Below, piece after piece: positions 35,034-46,297 of a stretch of DNA of 62,000 nucleotides. The first letter of the stretch is position 1. Each line of letters opens with the position of its first letter. Both the position numbers and the translations under genes were made by a program. The notes below the pieces were generated by a model. That model ran no database searches, was not told the DNA's origin, and worked only from the letters and a program-made list of their open reading frames with translations. Origin of the DNA: Adiantum capillus-veneris. Its lineage: Eukaryota > Streptophyta > Polypodiopsida > Polypodiales > Pteridaceae. The stretch covers positions 72,955,912 to 73,017,911 of the forward strand of contig CM043963.1 in NCBI GenBank assembly GCA_014529385.2, read 5' to 3'.

Positions 35034-36250
35034 GATGTAGATTCCGTCCTCGGAAGCTATTGAGTTGAAGCTTGGTAAGTCCATGTTGTAGAGCATCTAG
35101 ATTTGAATCTGCAAGGCAAAGTCACTGTTTTAGCAAGCGGAATTATATTGCCATAAATCATGAGGGGAATGTAAAGTACATGTGGAAATGAGTAAATGCA
35201 AGATTTATGAAATGTTAGACTGCCATTAAGGACAAATAAATTGCACTTTGAGTAAATTAATTAATCAAGAGTTTTGAGCTTATGGGTGAGTCTATCAATT
35301 AGTTAGCTATGACTAAGGTTAAAACAACTACTCTAGTACTAGCTAAGCTAAGAAGATTATCTAAATGCAAGATTCCCTAATTATGCTTTTCAGCTTTGAT
35401 TAGCCAACTCGCTCTCACAACTGCAACAAAAGCTTGAAATGTTAAGTGTAAGCTCAATGGAAGTCTTTTAATAATTTATTTTTTTAATTTTTATTTTTTA
35501 ATACTTTTTTACTTTGGGTCACAATCATGTGACGTGTGTGCTTATTTTGTATGTCCGAGGTTTTTTGCTTCTCAAGGAAAAGCGCCCACACTGGGAACCT
35601 CTAGGGCTCTAGTACCATAGACAATACATGTGAGTGAAGTACCAATTCAAGCCAGGATTTCTCTTCCAGCGTAAGATTTTTCATTTGTGGCACTTGTGTT
35701 TTTTTTTTTTTTTTGCTTCCATTTCCTTGGTATTCGCACTAGTGTTTTTTGTTGTTTGAGTGAGCAAGCCTTTCTCTGCCTAAAACATTCCTAAGGTCTC
35801 AAATACTCGGATAATTTTATTAGCTAGGCCTAGTGGTCAAGTAAATGAGTTAACCTAAAGTCACGGTCTCCTAATCTCCAGGCTCATCCATAAGATTAAA
35901 CTGGAGTTCAATCAACTTAAGCAAAGACAAATTTATACATCTATAATGGCAGATAACATCATAACTATTGCACTCAAACAAAGAATGAAAAATCATTATT
36001 AGCAATTACACATATCCACCAACATGAATCATGGAAAGTAGTACACCTGGAGATATGGAGTGGCTCATTTTGTTGAAGCAGATGTCCTCAGTCATGTGGA
36101 TGGAGATCCATATAAGTTCTACCTAACACATCCAAAAACAGACACTATACCTCTAGGAGGCATGTCAGTGTGAAAAATTAAAACGCCTAAAAAACAAACT
36201 CAAAACACAATCTAGACCCCTAACCTACCTATCTGTCACCCCTTTTGGAA
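35034..36250 (-). other. Gypsy 3' untranslated region
   Basis: About 1.2 kb between the small 3' ORF and the purine tract holds no coding signal. It contains T runs near 35700-35714 and AT-rich stretches. Confidence 0.5.
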
Positions 36251-36673
36251 TCAAGGAAAGAGGATATTATATAAACCGGGTGGCCACCCTAAGGCTAGGC
36301 CTCTATCCTCATCATCTAGATAAATAAAATCGTTGTCCGTGAGGCCATAGTCTTCCTCGGTCTCTATTAGTTTCTCTTCATCATCCTCTTGTGCAAGCAT
36401 GCTAATCAAGAACCTCGCGATGCGTGGATACTCATCTTATGCAAAAGAATAAGCATGTGCCATTGGAGACACATTCGCTACTGGGTAGGGATCACTAGTT
36501 AGCCATAGATGTATCAGCCATTCTAACTCCTCAAAATTTCTCTCACATGCAAGGCTCTCTATCAAATCCCATTCGCAAGAAAGTATAGGGTAGCATACGT
36601 AGAACACTTGAGGAAAAGACAAAGGGTACCTTTCATCAAAAATAGAAGTGCATGCCTCTGGTGAAGTAGCCAT
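36251..36673 (-). pseudogene. Small accessory ORF 3' of gypsy pol
   Basis: ATG 36673 opens 140 codons in one frame ending at TGA 36251-36253, broken only by TAA at 36437-36439. The first half starts MATSPEACTSIFDERYPLSF. The second half is acidic (QEDDEEKLIETEEDYG, then LDDEDRG). It lies in the sense direction where Athila-type gypsy elements carry an env-like or extra ORF, but no signal peptide or membrane segment is evident and I recognise no family. The TAA is one C-to-T change from CAA. Confidence 0.5.
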
Positions 36674-37200
36674 TTCTGACAAGACAGATAGATTTGGTTA
36701 GGCCTTTAAAACATAAGAGTTGTTTTTGTGTGTTGCTTGAATTGACACGGTGAATTTGGACTTATATGTAAGATCTGATAGGGTGCTCTCTCGCTGCTAG
36801 TCGCTCTTGCTCTTTACTATTTTTGTTTCTTGTGAGTATAAGGCTATATATATATACATTCCCTAAGATTGGAATTGAGAGGTCAGGGAGGAAGGTTGAG
36901 AGGGGAGCGAGTGAATGATTGAGGTTAGCAAACACTCCCCCCTTCCTTGGGTAGATCATACCTTTTGGAAGGAGGTTGTCACCTTTTAAAACCAATTGTT
37001 CCAAGTTGTTATGGGTGAAGGTTTTAACCAATAGTTTTCGACCGCCCTATGCGTTTCATCTAGTTGCAAGGGTGGTAAGGTACTCTCCCATGATTTTATT
37101 TGCAACGTTGTTGTAGGTGGTGAACTTACCCCGGGAGGTGCAAACTCTTTCGTGCTTGTATGGATATGTACAGTGGTAGGTGGAGGTTGTGTCGAAGCTT

Positions 37201-39210
37201 CTATTTGCGTATAGGAACTACATGAAGAGCAAGAAGCTTCATTTGATTTTCCTGTTCCTGAGCTAGGTGGAACTGTTCTTTCTTTGGTACCCAAACTAGC
37301 TCTAGATCAGGTGTGTAACATTCCATGATTTTTTCCTTTCCGCGATTTTCAATTCGTTTTGGAGCCACAGGATTGGGTTTACATGGGCCAGGTGACAGGT
37401 AAGAGTACACTTTACGTTTGGGCACCCAGATTTGATCATTTCCTTCATAGTATCCTTGGGCTTCCAATAGTCGTTTAGGAATCCAACGCAACGTTTCTTT
37501 ACATTTCTTGGAGTGAGTGGGACGGTTCTTACTAGGTTTCCATTTTTTTGCATCAACCATGCTCACTACAGAGGCTTTAGGGACCCACTTGTATGTTTTC
37601 TGTGTTATATTAGGATGGTTCTTTTGTGTCTCAAGCTTTCTTTCAACTACATCAGTTGAAGCTCTAGAGAGTTGGGCTATGGGGACGTGTGGTTCAACCT
37701 CCTGGACATGCAATGTCTTGGGTTTTATTTCTTTAGTCAATATCTCAGGGACTATGGCTTGAGTGGTAGGGCTAAGAGTTGGTTTTTGCGTTGTAACACC
37801 CCCAGTCCCCCAATCAATAGTGCATTTGGTGGCTATCATCCACGTGCTGCCTAGGTTTATATTACCCTCCATAGTTCCAGTAGGCATGACCAAAAAGTCT
37901 TGAGCTACAATCCCATTGTCATAACTGACAGAAGTGTGCCAGATTCCAAAAACCGTAGTTTTTTTCTTGTTGACACCCTTGACTTGGATAATACTCTCAG
38001 ATAGAGGTGGCTTCCCTAACTGACACCACACCCCATAGGATAGCAGATTATATTTAGCACCCGTGTCCAATAAGGCGTTATTTAGCACTTTTCCATAGGC
38101 ACTATTTAACTCAATGGGGTATCGTAGAGGTGTGTCAGAGTCCAACCCATCCTCTTCGATTTCCACGTGGAATGCATTTGTGACTCCAAGGTTAGCCTCT
38201 CGTTTTTGTCTTATACGTTGTTGTCGCTCCTTAGCCTCAGCTTGAGCTTGTATCTTGTTTAACTCGGTTTGTGCTTTGGCGGCCTTCTTTTGATGAATGG
38301 CCCGTAGTTCTTCTTGGCTTAAAGGATCATAATATCTTTTGAATTTACTCCCATTGAGGAATCCAATGGTTTCAACTCCATCAAGAGTTTCCACACGAAG
38401 GGTACCTTGTGGGGTAATTTCACATACTCTATATGGTCCTTTACCAGCATATTTCAACTTTTTCTTCTCTTTACGTACTCCATACATAAGGACTTTATCA
38501 CCAACTTTGATGTCCTTGTCCTTCACATGGCGATCAAACCACTTCTTTCTCCTATCCTTTTCCACAAGAGCATTTTGCACAGCCAACTGTCTCTCTTCGT
38601 CTAGTTTTTCTAAGATATACAAACGCTCGGTTAAGGGGTTACCATTCCATCCTTCTTGCGAAGCTACCCTAAGACTAGGAATGACAAACTCCCAAGGCAT
38701 AACCGCTTCTTGGCCGTATACCATTTTGAATGGCTTACAATTAATAGCCACTTTATAAGCAGTACGATAAGCCCATAGAGAAGATGTCAACTTCAAATCC
38801 CAATCAGTGCGATGAGCTTCTACCGTCTTGGTTAAAATAGAGATTAGAGTCTTGTTGGTTCTCTCGGCTTGTCCATTAGCTTGCGGGTAATAAGGTGTAG
38901 ACTTATGGTGGGATATCATAAAGGTCGTGGTAAGCTCTCTTATTACCTCATTTATAAAATGGGTACCATTATCACTAACAATTTCAAAAGGGCAACCAAA
39001 TCTTGTGATAATGTTCTCAAAAAGAAACTTAGCCGTTGTCCTCGCGTCAGCTTTTTGTGAAGCCTTAGCTTCAGCCCACTTTGTTACATAGTCCGTAGGA
39101 ACTAGAATATATCGAGATTGAGTGTTGCGAGCTGCGGGACTAATTGGACCTACAAAGTCTAAGCCCCATTTTTCAAATGGTTGGGTTACTTTAATAGGAT
39201 GTAAGGGCAT
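37201..39210 (-). CDS. Gypsy integrase with a C-terminal second retropepsin-like domain
   Basis: This is an open 669-residue segment in the same frame as the RNase H part, from which TAG 39223-39225 separates it. The integrase core has D18 (GLDFVGP), D80 (SDNGTHF) and E116 (GQAERTNK), DD35E spacing. After a GKGPYRVCEI block and a basic Ala/Gln-rich helix (about 290-345) comes a second aspartic-protease-like domain, with NALLDTGAKYNLLS (DTG at 382-384) and a later LGSTWM/TIDWG block. The C-terminal part has four W-V/I-P-K motifs at W542, W576, W595 and W640. Gypsy pol normally has protease before RT, so this extension is unusual. Its product and processing are unknown. Confidence 0.88.
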   Translation of the reverse strand: MPLHPIKVTQPFEKWGLDFVGPISPAARNTQSRYILVPTDYVTKWAEAKASQKADARTTAKFLFENIITRFGCPFEIVSDNGTHFINEVIRELTTTFMISHHKSTPYYPQANGQAERTNKTLISILTKTVEAHRTDWDLKLTSSLWAYRTAYKVAINCKPFKMVYGQEAVMPWEFVIPSLRVASQEGWNGNPLTERLYILEKLDEERQLAVQNALVEKDRRKKWFDRHVKDKDIKVGDKVLMYGVRKEKKKLKYAGKGPYRVCEITPQGTLRVETLDGVETIGFLNGSKFKRYYDPLSQEELRAIHQKKAAKAQTELNKIQAQAEAKERQQRIRQKREANLGVTNAFHVEIEEDGLDSDTPLRYPIELNSAYGKVLNNALLDTGAKYNLLSYGVWCQLGKPPLSESIIQVKGVNKKKTTVFGIWHTSVSYDNGIVAQDFLVMPTGTMEGNINLGSTWMIATKCTIDWGTGGVTTQKPTLSPTTQAIVPEILTKEIKPKTLHVQEVEPHVPIAQLSRASTDVVERKLETQKNHPNITQKTYKWVPKASVVSMVDAKKWKPSKNRPTHSKKCKETLRWIPKRLLEAQGYYEGNDQIWVPKRKVYSYLSPGPCKPNPVAPKRIENRGKEKIMECYTPDLELVWVPKKEQFHLAQEQENQMKLLALHVVPIRK

Positions 39211-39222
39211 TCTGTCTTTGCG

Positions 39223-39858
39223 CTATGTGGTCTTGTAACATTGGCACTCATCACACCCTTTTGCAAAAAGTGATGCATCCTTAAATAAAGTTGGCCACCA
39301 ATAGCCTGATTGCAGCACCTTTCTAGCAGTCAGGTCTCCTGAAAAATGACCTCTTGCTATGCCCATATGTGCTTCTTGCAAGATATACAAATATTCATCC
39401 TCGCGGGCACAACGCCTAAGAATATCATCCTTGCCTAATCTATACAGAGTTCCGGCAATCAGACAATAGGGTTCACATTCTTTTACTAGCCTTCGAGCGA
39501 TATCCTTACGAAGTGCCTTGGGTGGAAAACCATTAACTAAAAAGTTAACAATGTTCTCACTCCATTCAGGCATAGTCTCAACTATGAATAGGGAAGTATC
39601 GGGTAATTCATCATCAACTCCTGTAGGGGCTTCACCATTGGGTATGCGAGACAAATGATCAGCCATGACGTGCCTTTTACCGGGTCTCACTACAATCGTG
39701 AAATCAAACTCCAGAAGAATTAACAACCATCGTGTGATTCTTCCTGTGGAGCATGGCTTGTTTACCAGATACAGCAACGCTTGATGGTCCACATAAAATA
39801 CAAACTTGTTTGCCAGAAGGTAGTAGCGAAATTTCTTTACTGCATAAACCATTGCCAA
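39223..39858 (-). pseudogene. Gypsy RNase H end and integrase zinc-binding domain
   Basis: The frame continues the RT-RNase H segment after TGA 39865-39867 and stops at TAG 39223-39225. It holds YAVKKFRYYLLANKFVFYVD and a DHLSRIPNG region of RNase H, followed by the integrase H2C2 finger with H-x-G, GHFSGDLTARKVL, GYWWPTLF and CDECQCYK. Both flanking stops are one C-to-T step from CGA, CAA or CAG. Confidence 0.88.
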
Positions 39859-39864
39859 ACCTTC

Positions 39865-41151
39865 TCACTCTGTAGTGGTGTAGTTCCTTTCAGCATCGTT
39901 CAATTGACGGCTTGCAAAGCTAATGGGATAGTCCAATTTATGTTCTCCTGGTTGAGTGAGAACACACCCAATAGCAAAGTTTGATGCATCAATATGCACA
40001 TGGAAAATGACATCCCAGTTAGGTGTCCTTAAAATTGGAGCACTTGCTAGTATTTTCTTCAATTGTTCATAGTCCTGGTCACACTCTTCAGTCCATTTAA
40101 ATTCAATGAGAAGCTTGTACAAAGGACGTGCTATCTCAGCGAAAAATAAAATAAACCGTCGATAATAACCCACGTGTCCCATGAACCTTTGAACTCCCTT
40201 GTAATTGGTTGGTGGTGGTAACTCTAGAATCACTTTAATTTTGCTCTCATCGGTTGAGATACCATTCTTGGATACTATATGCCCTAAAATAACTCCATGC
40301 TTGACCCAAAATTGGCATTTGAACGGATTCAATGAGATACGATATAACCTACACTTTTCAAACACCTTCCGCAAACATGATAGATGTTCCTTCCAATAAG
40401 AGTAAACACAAAGGTCATCTAAGAAAGCTTCACAAAACTCTCTCAAATATTCTTTAAAAGAAGTGTTTATTAATCGTTGGAATGTAGCAGGGGCATTTGT
40501 TAAGCCAAAAGCCATCACACGAAATGCAAACACGCCAAATTCTATGATGAAGGCAGTTTTAGCTTGGTCCTCTAGCGCTATCGTGATTTGGTTGTAGCCT
40601 GAGTACCCATCTAGAAAGCTATAAGCTTCCTTGCCTGCAACTCTTTCGAGTACATGTTCGGAATATGGTAGGGGGTAATGGTCTCTTCTAGTAGCTGCAT
40701 TAACTTTTTTGAGGTCCACGCACACCCTGAGTTTCCCATTCTTTTTTGGCACGATAACTATCGGAGACACCCATTCAGAGTGTTCAATAGGATATATGAA
40801 CCCACATTTGATAAGCTTTTCTAGTTCTTCTTGAATGATCTTTGCGTACTTAGGATTCATCGGGTAGGGTCTTTGTTGTACGGGCTTCGCAGTGCTAATC
40901 ATAGGGATTGTATGTTGGACCACAGAAGGTGGAACACCTTTCATATCATGGTATGTCCAAGCGAATACGTCCTTGAATTCCTTGAGAAGCTCTTTGAGGA
41001 CCGCCTCTTCAACTTCTGTGAGGTCTTGGGCAATAAAAACAGGTTTTGATTCTTCACCGGGGTCAGCTAATTCTATTTCTTTAACTATTGCCGGACCATC
41101 ATAGATTCCATTATTCCCATCGATAGGTATTCTTTGGGCTTTTGTGTACAC
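39865..41151 (-). pseudogene. Gypsy reverse transcriptase-RNase H
   Basis: RT landmarks in order: FAWTYHDMKGV, PVQQRPYPMNPKY, GFIYPIEHSEWVSPIVIVPK, LRVCVDLKKVN, FAFRVMAFGLTNAPATFQR, the catalytic FLDD at 40414-40425, GVILGHIVSKNGI and GHVGYYRRF, then RNase H with HVHIDASNFAIGCVL. The frame ends at TGA 39865-39867 in the TE-x-GLAMVYA block, where Arg is usual. Catalytic residues look intact. The frame joins the upstream reading frame through an apparent indel at about 41165-41180. Confidence 0.92.
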
Positions 41152-41590
41152 AACCTTTGCTTCCCCTGTGGTGTAAGATTTGAAATGTTCTGGTGCAGAT
41201 GCAAGTCTGTGGATTCTGGTTGTGCTTTGGTTTGTGCTTCCATTTCTGCTTTCTTGTGTTGTCGAGCTAACTCTTGGTTTTGACGCCTCCTTGCAGTGCG
41301 GCTCAACCTTGGCTTGTCTATGATCTCTAATTGGGCTATGTCATGGGGTCGTGGTCTACACCACATAACATTTTGGAGATATTCACCCCAATTGTCTACC
41401 AATTTTCGATGAGCATCACATGCCCCTATATAACTGAGCCATTCTGCTGAGGATCTCTTCTTTTTTATCCTAGCACGTACATTGGCTTGATATCGACGCC
41501 TCTTAAGGTTTTTCTTTTTCTTATTTGAGACCTGCTTTTGATTTGCATTTAGATCTGGCTCACTAAAGGAGTCCTCGTTGGTGTCCCTTC
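41085..41590 (-). other. Linker frame between gypsy protease and RT
   Basis: A third frame is open from about 41585 to 41085 and encodes a Lys-rich stretch, then SAEWLSYIGACDAHRKLVDN and NVMWCRPRPHD. It bridges the protease frame (ending 41549) and the RT frame. Going down the gene the reading frame changes by -1 twice, at about 41585 and 41170. This could be programmed frameshifting or two indels. Confidence 0.6.
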
Positions 41591-44455
41591 ACTCTCGGGG
41601 GAGCTATCATCGGTTGATGTGCTCGGTCCTTCCGAATGTTTTGACTCTGAACTTGCTCCACTCTCTAATTCATGAGATTCAGAATCCGTTTCACTCTGGG
41701 AGTCAGTGTCCAAGTCGTGTTGGTCAAAGTCTTCTATTGAGCTATCGGTGTCACTGTCAGATTGGTCCACAATTGCCTTGCCCTTAGAAGATGCATGTAT
41801 GGCACTTATCATGTTCAGAGGTGCAATTTGTGGTACCTCTTCCCCCTCTGGTGTGACCCAAGTGGTTCCTCTATTTCCCCAGGTATCTATGGTTGCAGCT
41901 AGGTGTACCCAGTCTACGTTGTCTGATTCCGTCATACCCGGTAACACATCCATGTAAGGAGAATCTTGGCCAATGTCTGTATCCTTCTTACAAGTGTAAC
42001 AATATTGTAGTGGGGCCGAGTGAACTGTGGTGTCAGAGCGATGATCAATAATGGTTTTACTCCCTAAGGGGTGTACCTTACCAGTCACCAAATCCACTCT
42101 AAGGACAGAGTCTTGGAATTGCAAATAGACATGATTTTTAGACCAATCATGAACCATTTGTGCTTCCCTCATGAATGGTCGTCCTAAAATCATTTCATAT
42201 GACATAAGGTGTTTAGAGAAATCCATTACAATGAACGTATGTCGTACCTTGTGTTCTAGAACTTTGATCTTAAGATCCTTGAGCATCCCCATAGGTTTGG
42301 CTATGGTACCATTTGCCATCTTTACCACAATGTTAGTAACACTAAGGCGGGGTTTTCCCATGGATTCCCAAAAATCTTTTGTAACGTTGCTAACTCCCGC
42401 ACCACCATCAAGAATTCCCTTTATAGTTAATCCCTTGGTAGTGATGGGTAGGGTCGCATTAGACTCGTCGACTTCAAAATACTGCCCTAATTTGTTAATG
42501 GGTACCTCGATCACAGACTCGTGTCCATCTAAGTCAAGTGATTGCACATGATTTTCCTCATCAATCATAAGCGAGTTAGGCCTATTTGGTTGCGCAAACT
42601 GCGGTAATCCCGTTCGTAGCTCTCCGTTAAGGAATGCTCGAAGTGCAAGGAATAACTCAGGATCTCCATACAGCTTTGCTATGATCATGGTTCGGACCTC
42701 AGAAGACATGAAGTCCACTAGTTTGGCAACATTCATTGGCATTTTGCAGGGTGTAGGTCCTTGACTAGGAACTGGTGAGGATGGAATCTCATATTCCTCA
42801 CTGGGATCAGGTATTCCTTCGTTAAACATCCTTTCCAACAAGAAAGGTGTATGCTCACTTCCTGATGCCCCGTCCTCACTCCCTTCTTGGATGATACTAG
42901 ATATGGCTAACGGTCTATGGTTCATGTGGGGTGGATGAACTTGCGTGGGAAACACTGTGTCATGAATTTTGACATACATGGGTTCTGGTTCTAGTTTCCT
43001 TTGAGTCTCCTCCACTAAACCTCTTAGATGTTTCACTTGCTCAATCTCGTCTACTGGGTTTGGGTACGTCCCAACCTTCTTTTTACGATTCTTCCCTTTT
43101 TGCCCCTGCGGTTTATCTTGGGGGTCTTGGATTGGATTTGGAAACACTTGTGGTGTTTTCAGAGGCTCTTTATGGTTTTCTCTTATTCGGTTTTCATTTG
43201 GTTCCATGTTACGGTTTTCTTTGTCGGTCTTTCCCTTTGTGGCATTGGTTCTAGTCTTTATTGTCTCGATTGAATCTGAATCATCCTCGAGGTCATTCAT
43301 ATACACGGGGTCATCTCCTGTTCCTATGTTTGTTTTGGAACTTGGCTTTGAATTTCCCGTATTCTGCGACCTCTTCCTTCGTGTCTTCTTTTTCTTTGCT
43401 TGGATAACTGACGCGGTATCTCTCTCTTCGAGGATATGGCCTGGCCCTTGAAGCATGGACCGTGTAATCGCATAAGCGGGTGCGACGGGTGGTATTGGCG
43501 ATGTCACACTAGCAATTTCGACCAAATTTAGGGGTGTGATTTTAGGCTCATTTGGGTTATAGGGGCATTGGGAAATCAAGTGATCTATGCCACAACGATT
43601 ACATGTGAGTATTGGCATTGCAGACGTGCTCCCTTGATTCATTTGCATCTGTGCAGCATTCTTTTGCAGTCTAATAGGGCACTCCGCTGCCCGATGTGGT
43701 CCACCACACTCGTAGCATTGAAGAGGTGGCCTCCTAGCCTGGGTGTTGATATTTTGACCTCTGGATGCGAGAGCAGCAGCTTGATAAACCGGCTTGACTT
43801 GCCCCCAACAATCTTCCATGTAGTATATAGGACACTCTTCCAATGTATCAAGTCCGTAGGCAATACTAGTGTCTATTTCCTCCTCACAACCATCTACATG
43901 AGCATTAGATGGCTCGCAACCCACTTGGTTCATAGGGGCGACCCTTGGATGCGGGGGCTGCGGTCCTAGCACAGGAGGTGGTAACGGTGTAGCTTGTACA
44001 ACATTTTGAGATCTAGGGACCATGTGTTGCGGTAGTTGCTCAACAGGTGGAGCAGGCATCAATACAGGAGCTCGAGGTGCATCTGTCCAGGCTACAGGTG
44101 GTCTATTTGCCATCATACGTTTGATCATTAAACAATCCTTAGCTTGGTGACCATACCTACCACATGCGTTGGAAGTTCCATTAAATTTTACTCTAAATGT
44201 AGGGCACTCACTAGTGCTATGTGGACCTAAGCAAATGGAACACCATTGTTGCTCCCTTCTTGGATACATGTGACTATTTTGAGGGGGTCGATTATCCTTA
44301 AGAGACTCTTGGATTGCCTTGGTGAGGTCTGTCAAGAATGTCTCAAATACCTTTGGCTCATTGGCAATGGGCTTCGCAGTCATGGGTTCATACTCAATGG
44401 CTTGTGAGCTAGTGGATCTCGTGTCAGTAGACACCCTCATGCCTGCTATCATCAA
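41549..44455 (-). pseudogene. Gypsy zinc-knuckle and protease segment
   Basis: The segment continues gag in the same frame after TAG 44495-44497. It has three short knuckles of C-x2-C-x3-H-x4-C form (CSICLGPHSTSEC, CYECGGPHRAAEC, CNRCGIDHLISQC) and a fourth, ACGRYGHQAKDC, that lacks its first Cys. A long low-complexity linker follows. A retropepsin domain starts near residue 670 with GILDGGAGVSNV (D683) and ends with ILGRPFM. The catalytic triplet is DGG rather than DTG/DSG. A Ser/Asp/Glu-rich tail ends at 41549. Confidence 0.88.
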
Positions 44456-44494
44456 GTTGTCCTCTAGTTGGATTGCATTGGCAGTGAAATCTTC

Positions 44495-45430
44495 CTAGGT
44501 TGTGATACCTCTAATCACTAGTCCATTATAGATTCCTTCATTCCTCAACCCTCGAATGAATCGATCAAGCAGTTGGTTATTGTTGAAGCGCTCATTTACA
44601 GGGCAGCGAGAGTTTAAGTGCTTTAGACGACTAATGAAGTCCCTTACTGACTCTCCTTCCTTACGTTCGGCCTTCTGTAGCTGAGATGCTACACCCCAAA
44701 GCACACCTTCTCGTATGTACTCCTTTAGAAACAACCTTCGAAGGGTAGGGTAGATTGTTTTCTCGTCCACCCTTAGGGTTCTATACCAATCTCCAGCCTT
44801 CCCACTTAATGTCAAGCTTAAGGCATTGCACTTATGTAGTTCGTTGCATTCCCCTAAGGAATCACATACTTGTTCAAACACTTCAATGTGTTTTCTAGCA
44901 TCTTCGTCCCCATTGAATTTTTGCGTGAGTTTGGCAATTTGTACTGCCTTACTTCTAGGCTCTCTATCAGATGCGTGACGCATATTTTCGGCGATAGATC
45001 GACCTATGGTTTGAGCAAACGCTACGAAGTCACCTATGTGAGGAGGCAGGGCCGGTGGAGGTACTCTTGGAATCATATGTGGGAGAGGGATGGGTACCGG
45101 TCTTGGCATATGTGTGGATGATGCAGGATATGGAACATAACCGGGCATAGGTCCACTCGGATAAGGGCTAGGGAGCGGCACTCGAGGAGCATAAACAAGT
45201 GGTACAATTGGAGGTGTGGGGGCCATGTGTGCATAAGGGGATAGAGGCACATACGGTCGAGGCCCCATATTAGGTACTACGACACTAGGTAGTGGCACTG
45301 CACTAACCGTAGATGTCATCGGTACATTCTCTGTCAGGCTTATCCCTGGAGTGAGCACTGTGTTTTCCTTAATAGAGGGTTGAGCCAAGTTAGGGAAGCT
45401 AAAGTTGTCGCTCGGAGGCTCAGATTGCAT
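44495..45430 (-). pseudogene. Gypsy gag
   Basis: A Pro-rich N-terminal half precedes a Retrotrans_gag domain (about 45000-44500) with KFNGDEDARKHIEVFEQV, LSGKAGDWYRTL, LFLKEYIREG and FISRLKHLNSRCP. It ends at TAG 44495-44497 (ITT-stop-EDF), directly continuous with the next frame, so Gln (CAG) is the likely ancestral residue. Confidence 0.88.
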
Positions 45431-45451
45431 AGAGACCCCAGGTGAAATGAC

Positions 45452-46297
45452 TTAAGATGGGTCCATGGGGCTCATTAGAGGAGTCTCCATTTGTGATAGA
45501 GTAGGCTGTTGAGCCTTGCTCGTATCCAGAAATCTCATGGGGCTAGTTGAGAGTATATTTACCCCTCGGTTTTGCCTTTCTGATTGAATAATGCCATGGA
45601 TAACATTACAGATCATTTTCTGTTGATCTTCGATGCTCGTGGCACTAGAGGTGGATTGTACAATCTCTATCCATCCTACATGGTAGGCGTGGCTAGAGTG
45701 TAGATCCGTCAACACCTCAGTGTGGAGGTCGTATGTCCAATGATCATTAATGAACAATCCTTCTAGAGTCGACGTGTTAACGGTTTCTTGTGAGGTAGAA
45801 GCAATGTTGCTCCCCGTGGTTTTACTTGTCACCAACGGTACTCTAGAGGGAACTTCTGAAGGAGGCAGCTCAACAGGGCCTTCTTGGTAAGAAGTTGGCA
45901 GGATATCCACATGGACACTCTTTGGGGGTGTGGGGTCCACGTGCGATGTGAAAGGAGAGTCCACTTCCCCACCCCCTTCGTGTGCTTCATTTGCATCAGG
46001 TTCTGAGCGAGTAGCTCTACCTAATGTTTCCATGAAACGGCTAAACATACTAGTACTAGGCTGTGGAGCTTCGGGAGGTGCATGGCCTTCTCTCTCAGTG
46101 TTTTGGGTAGGGTATGCTTCCATGATTTCTGAGTCGGAGGAGGAATCACTAGCGGCTATTTTAGGGTCTTGGGTGGTGCTACCTTGTGTCCCCGCTGAGG
46201 GTCTAGAGCCTATTGTGGATAGGTAATGGGTGTCCGTATGAACAGAGGCACCCTCAATATGCTCGTGTTCTAGCACCCGCCCAGAGCGTAAGTGCAT
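45452..46297 (-). pseudogene. Gypsy N-terminal ORF upstream of gag
   Basis: ATG 46297 opens MHLRSGRVLEHEHIEGASVH. The 281 codons end at TAA 45452-45454, which is in frame with gag, so this is probably the N-terminal part of one long gag protein. Composition is Ser/Thr/Pro/Glu-rich with no known domain. The TAA is one step from CAA. Confidence 0.7.

Noticed and set aside
41578-43451. Plus-strand frames with hydrophobic stretches over the gypsy protease region
   Set aside because: Antisense to zinc-knuckle and protease coding; hydrophobicity results from complementing acidic and basic codons.
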